A stretch of 64,000 nucleotides of DNA, from contig NZ_CP066783.1 in NCBI RefSeq assembly GCF_019186805.1, positions 1,935,501-1,999,500 on the forward strand, given 5' to 3'. The position numbers and the translations under genes were made by a program. Source of the DNA: Comamonas fluminis (GTDB lineage: Bacteria > Pseudomonadota > Gammaproteobacteria > Burkholderiales > Burkholderiaceae_C). The notes beneath the pieces are model-generated. The model was not told the DNA's origin and made no database searches. It was given only the letters and a program-made list of their open reading frames with translations. Below are positions 60,845-64,000 of the stretch, one piece after another (positions within the stretch are counted from its first letter, which is position 1; each line of letters opens with the position of its first letter).

Positions 60845-60900
60845 AAGCTATAGCTGCTAGCGCTTGATAGACAAGGGTTTGAGGTTCAAAAGGCCTCAAG
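60844..60900. repeat. AGCGC repeat between infB and rbfA
   Basis: AAAAGCTATAGCTGCTAGCG, then CTTGATAGACAAGGGTTTGA matches the consensus closely in the left half. It lies inside a translation operon, so it is transcribed and could fold or process the mRNA. Confidence 0.7.
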
Positions 60901-60940
60901 CCCTTTGCAGGTAGAGCGCTACAAGCTCCTTTTTTGATAC

Positions 60941-61318
60941 ATGGCAACCAAACGTAAATCTGCTGCACCGAACCGCAGCTTCAAAGTCTCTGACCAGATC
61001 CAGCGTGATCTGTCGGAGCTGATCGCCCGCGAGTTGAAGGACCCGCGCGTTGGCATGGTCACGCTGCAAGGCGTGGAGGTCACTCCTGACTATGCCCACG
61101 CTAAGGTGTTTTTCAGCGTGCTGGTTGGCGATCCTGAAGTGACGCTGCAAGCACTCAACCAGGCCGCAGGCTTTCTGCGCAACGGCCTGTTCAAGCGTCT
61201 GCACATTCACACTGTGCCCACGCTGCACTTCATCTACGACCGCACGACAGAGCGCGCTTCCGATATGAATGCCTTGATCGCCAAGGCAGTGGCGTCGCGC
61301 GGTCCCGAACAGGAATAG
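60941..61318 (+). CDS. rbfA: Ribosome-binding factor A
   Basis: The 125-residue protein has the RbfA KH-like fold: [42 protein letters not shown] split over the fold, and the end [22 protein letters not shown]. It helps mature the 16S rRNA 5' end. The start has no clear ribosome binding site. Its stop lies 3 bases before truB. Confidence 0.96.
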   Translation: MATKRKSAAPNRSFKVSDQIQRDLSELIARELKDPRVGMVTLQGVEVTPDYAHAKVFFSVLVGDPEVTLQALNQAAGFLRNGLFKRLHIHTVPTLHFIYDRTTERASDMNALIAKAVASRGPEQE

Positions 61319-61321
61319 CAC

Positions 61322-62314
61322 ATGAACGCCCCTCGCACCCGGGTGCAGCGGCGCCCTGTGCATGGGGTGTTGCTGCTCGACAAACCGCTGGGATGGTCCA
61401 GCAACGATATCTTGCAGAAGGTCAAGTGGCTGCTGCGCGCCGAAAAGGCCGGGCATACCGGCACGCTGGATCCGCTGGCCAGTGGCGTGCTGCCGCTGTG
61501 CTTTGGCGCTGCAACCAAATTCAGCCAGCTTCAGCTCGAAGCCGAAAAAACCTACGAGGCCATCGCCCGCCTGGGCCAGACCACGACCACGGCCGACGCC
61601 GAAGGGGACGTGGTGCTGGAGCGTGCGGTCGATCTGGCCGCCATCACGCCCGAGCGTCTGGCGCAGGTTCAGGCACAGTTCACGGGCGATATCAAGCAGG
61701 TGCCGCCCATGCACAGCGCCTTGAAAAAAGATGGCAAGGCTCTGTACGAATATGCCCGCGCAGGCATTGAAGTAGAGCGCCCCGCACGCGATGTCACGAT
61801 TCATGCACTGAATCTGTCGCTGGTGCAGGACGATCAAGGGCATCCAGCTATCAAGATGAGAGTGACCTGTAGCAAGGGCACTTATATCCGTACATTGGGC
61901 GAAGACGTGGGCGAGGCCTTGGGCTGTGGAGCCCACTTGCGTTTTCTGCGCCGTGTGGAAACCGGCGGCATCGATGTGTCGCGCTGCGTGACGCTGGAAG
62001 CACTGGAAGCCATGAACGATGAAGAGCGCATTGCACAGGTTGAGCCTGTGGATGCATTGCTGCATCGTCATGCCGTCGTCACGCTGGGTGAAGAGGATGC
62101 AGGACGCTATCTATCAGGCTTGCGCCGCCGAGGGTCTTGGGCAGATGCCCCGGCCGTGGCGGTGTATGGTGAGCGCCCGCATGCCCTTTTGGGGGTAGGC
62201 CGTGTGGTGAGCGGGGAGTTGATCCCCGAGCGCCTGCTCAGTCCGCTAGAAATTCAACAAATTTTGGAAGGAACGCCGCGTCCACAAGCAAGCGGCATTT
62301 TGGAAACATTATGA
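61322..62314 (+). CDS. truB: tRNA pseudouridine(55) synthase TruB
   Basis: The 330-residue protein shows HGVLLLDKPLGWSSND, the catalytic Asp50 in GHTGTLDPLASGVLPL, EKTYEAIARLGQTT, and CSKGTYIRTLGEDVG. It makes pseudouridine at U55 of the T-loop. A C-terminal TruB/PUA-like part follows. The last bases overlap the typA start (ATGA), so the two are coupled. Confidence 0.97.
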   Translation: MNAPRTRVQRRPVHGVLLLDKPLGWSSNDILQKVKWLLRAEKAGHTGTLDPLASGVLPLCFGAATKFSQLQLEAEKTYEAIARLGQTTTTADAEGDVVLERAVDLAAITPERLAQVQAQFTGDIKQVPPMHSALKKDGKALYEYARAGIEVERPARDVTIHALNLSLVQDDQGHPAIKMRVTCSKGTYIRTLGEDVGEALGCGAHLRFLRRVETGGIDVSRCVTLEALEAMNDEERIAQVEPVDALLHRHAVVTLGEEDAGRYLSGLRRRGSWADAPAVAVYGERPHALLGVGRVVSGELIPERLLSPLEIQQILEGTPRPQASGILETL

Positions 62315-64000
62315 GCAAACAAATCCGCAACATTGCGATCATTGCGCACGTTGACCACGGTAAGACCACCATGGTGGACCAGCTGCTGCGCCAGTCCGGC
62401 ACTTTTGCCGAGCACGAAAAAGTCGTCGATACCGTGATGGATAACCACGCCATCGAACGTGAGCGCGGCATTACCATTCTGGCCAAGAACTGTGCCGTGT
62501 CCTGGAAGGACACCCACATCAATATTCTTGACACACCCGGTCACGCGGACTTCGGTGGTGAAGTGGAGCGTGCGCTGTCCATGGTTGACGGCGTGGTGCT
62601 GCTGATCGATGCGCAGGAAGGCCCCATGCCTCAGACGCGTTTCGTGACCAAGAAGGCTCTGGCCCTGGGCCTGCGCCCCATCGTGGTGGTGAACAAGGTG
62701 GACAAGCCTGGTGCCAACCCCGACAAGGTCATCAACGCCGCTTTCGACCTGTTCGACAAGCTGGGCGCTACCGATGAGCAGCTGGACTTCCCCGTGGTTT
62801 ACGCTTCGGGCATCAACGGCTGGTCTTCCAAGGTAGAGGGCGAGCCAGGTGCCAAGTGGGGTGAAGACATGTCGGCCCTGTTCGACACCATCCTCGACCA
62901 CGTGCCTTCTGTGCAGGGCGATGCTTCGGCGCCCCTGCAGTTGCAAGTTTCCGCTCTGGACTACTCCACGTTCGTGGGCCGTATCGGCGTGGGCCGTATC
63001 ACCCAGGGTACTCTGAAGCCCGGTCAGCAAGTGGCTGTGATGGCCGGTCCTGACGGCAAGAGCTACACCGGCAAGATCAACCAGGTTCACACCTTCCAGG
63101 GTATCGACCGCGTGCAAGCCACGGAAGCCGGTCCTTCGGAAATCGTGCTGGTCAGCGGTATCGAAAACATCGGTATCGGTGAAACCATCGTCGACCCCGC
63201 CAATCCCCAGCCTCTGCCCATGCTGAAGATTGATGAGCCTACCCTGACCATGAACTTCTGCGTGAACACCTCGCCTCTGGCAGGTCGTGAAGGCAAGTAC
63301 GTGACCAGCCGTCAAATCTGGGACCGCCTGACCAAGGAACTGCGCTCCAACGTGGCTCTGCGCATCAAGGAAACCGACGAAGACGGTATCTTTGAAGTGT
63401 CCGGTCGCGGTGAACTGCACCTGACCATTCTGCTGGAAGAAATGCGCCGCGAAGGTTACGAGCTGGCAGTGTCCAAGCCCCGCGTCGTGATGCAGATGAT
63501 CAACGGTGAAAAGCATGAGCCTATCGAGCTGGTGACTGCCGACATCGAAGATGGTCACCAAGGCGGCGTGATGCAAGCCCTGGGCGAGCGCAAGGGCGAA
63601 CTGGTGAATATGGAACCCGATGGCCGCGGTCGCGTCCGTCTGGAATACCGTATTCCTGCCCGTGGCCTGATCGGCTTCACCAACGAATTCCTGAACCTGA
63701 CACGTGGTTCCGGCCTGATCTCCAACATCTTCGACAGCTACGAGCCCTACAAGGGTGAAATCGGCGGTCGTAAGAACGGCGTGCTGATCTCCATGGACGA
63801 CGGTGAAATCTTCACCTACGCCCTGGGCAAGCTGGACGACCGTGGCCGCATGTTCGTGAAGGCGGGCGACCCCGTGTACGAAGGCATGATCATCGGTATC
63901 CACAGCCGTGACAACGATCTGGTGGTGAACGCGACCCGTACCAAGCAGCTGACCAACTTCCGCGTGTCCGGCAAGGAAGACGCGATCAAGATCACGCCTC
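62311..64000 (+). CDS. typA: Ribosome-associated GTPase TypA/BipA (3' truncated by window)
   Basis: The start at 62311 overlaps the truB stop and the frame is open to the window end (563 codons of an expected ~607). It shows the translation-factor G domain: [20 protein letters not shown], the switch [24 protein letters not shown] and [12 protein letters not shown], then beta-barrel domain II and elongation-factor-like domains III and V ([16 protein letters not shown]). BipA helps 50S assembly and growth at low temperature. Only the C-terminal end is missing. Confidence 0.97.
   Translation, partial: MSKQIRNIAIIAHVDHGKTTMVDQLLRQSGTFAEHEKVVDTVMDNHAIERERGITILAKNCAVSWKDTHINILDTPGHADFGGEVERALSMVDGVVLLIDAQEGPMPQTRFVTKKALALGLRPIVVVNKVDKPGANPDKVINAAFDLFDKLGATDEQLDFPVVYASGINGWSSKVEGEPGAKWGEDMSALFDTILDHVPSVQGDASAPLQLQVSALDYSTFVGRIGVGRITQGTLKPGQQVAVMAGPDGKSYTGKINQVHTFQGIDRVQATEAGPSEIVLVSGIENIGIGETIVDPANPQPLPMLKIDEPTLTMNFCVNTSPLAGREGKYVTSRQIWDRLTKELRSNVALRIKETDEDGIFEVSGRGELHLTILLEEMRREGYELAVSKPRVVMQMINGEKHEPIELVTADIEDGHQGGVMQALGERKGELVNMEPDGRGRVRLEYRIPARGLIGFTNEFLNLTRGSGLISNIFDSYEPYKGEIGGRKNGVLISMDDGEIFTYALGKLDDRGRMFVKAGDPVYEGMIIGIHSRDNDLVVNATRTKQLTNFRVSGKEDAIKITP

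Noticed and set aside
60800..60940. A promoter for rbfA within the repeat
   Set aside because: No -35/-10 pair at good spacing; the gene order fits one operon with infB.
62254..63903. A 549-codon minus-strand frame opposite typA
   Set aside because: The plus strand is an intact BipA that runs off the window; the antisense frame is a compositional shadow.
1..64000. CRISPR array, prophage, transposase or integrase
   Set aside because: No regularly spaced direct repeats, phage structural genes or DDE/tyrosine recombinase motifs were found on either strand.

Overview
The window reads as chromosome of a Comamonadaceae betaproteobacterium, most likely a Comamonas species. Three things point there. 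A short-chain dehydrogenase at 34931-35695 is, from memory, very close to the 3-beta/17-beta-hydroxysteroid dehydrogenase of Comamonas testosteroni. The gene set (phaR, yejABEF, rimP-nusA-infB-rbfA-truB-typA, SPFH/NfeD, a CaiB/HMG-CoA lyase pair under an IclR regulator) fits that family. Short AGCGC-centred repeats typical of Comamonadaceae intergenic DNA recur through the window. I see no prophage, insertion sequence, CRISPR array or rRNA.

Layout. 1-2710: end of an SDR gene, a Baeyer-Villiger monooxygenase and an HSL-type esterase, a likely ketone-to-ester-to-acid catabolic set. 2997-9304: an rRNA-modification gene (U32 family) and an NrtR-like Nudix regulator on the minus strand. Facing it, across an operator-like region, is a tight five-gene plus-strand operon: DUF4291, KptA (Tpt1), HAD, NADAR and ADP-ribosylglycohydrolase. 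This is the most system-like object here: NAD+/ADP-ribose chemistry on RNA, DNA or nucleotides under what looks like an NAD-metabolite sensor. 9347-16824: amino-acid binding protein, a TadA fused to an alpha/beta-hydrolase, an S66 peptidase with a His-rich leader, a triplicated HTH protein overlapping a large membrane protein, and small unknowns. 16933-22320: penicillin acylase, alpha/beta hydrolase, Tas aldo-keto reductase, YbaK deacylase. 22407-28458: plsY, then a DUF4178 / DUF350 / membrane SpeE-like / Tat-lipoprotein flavoenzyme set. 28453-30720: a degenerate HD-GYP protein, an aspartic protease and YajQ (cyclic-di-GMP theme).

30825-38482: murB, phaR, a DUF1329 protein, the hydroxysteroid dehydrogenase, two identical tRNA-Ser(GGA) genes flanking an unknown gene, and an SPFH-NfeD pair. 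38624-47499: an Arg/Lys/Orn decarboxylase with a histone-H1-like tail, a VanZ-like protein, a CoA-transferase/HMG-CoA lyase operon divergent from an IclR regulator with a perfect palindromic operator, an exported ATP-dependent DNA ligase, SodC and FabI. 47620-53271: the yejABEF peptide ABC importer. 53467-55639: a 53-residue basic protein, CbpM-CbpA chaperones and a thioredoxin. 55664-64000: the translation operon rimP-nusA-infB-rbfA-truB-typA (last gene cut by the window), preceded by a promoter and an immediate intrinsic terminator that looks like an attenuator.

All calls come from reading the sequence and from memory of protein families; no database search was possible. Start codons were moved inward where a ribosome binding site, signal peptide or family N-terminus argued for it.
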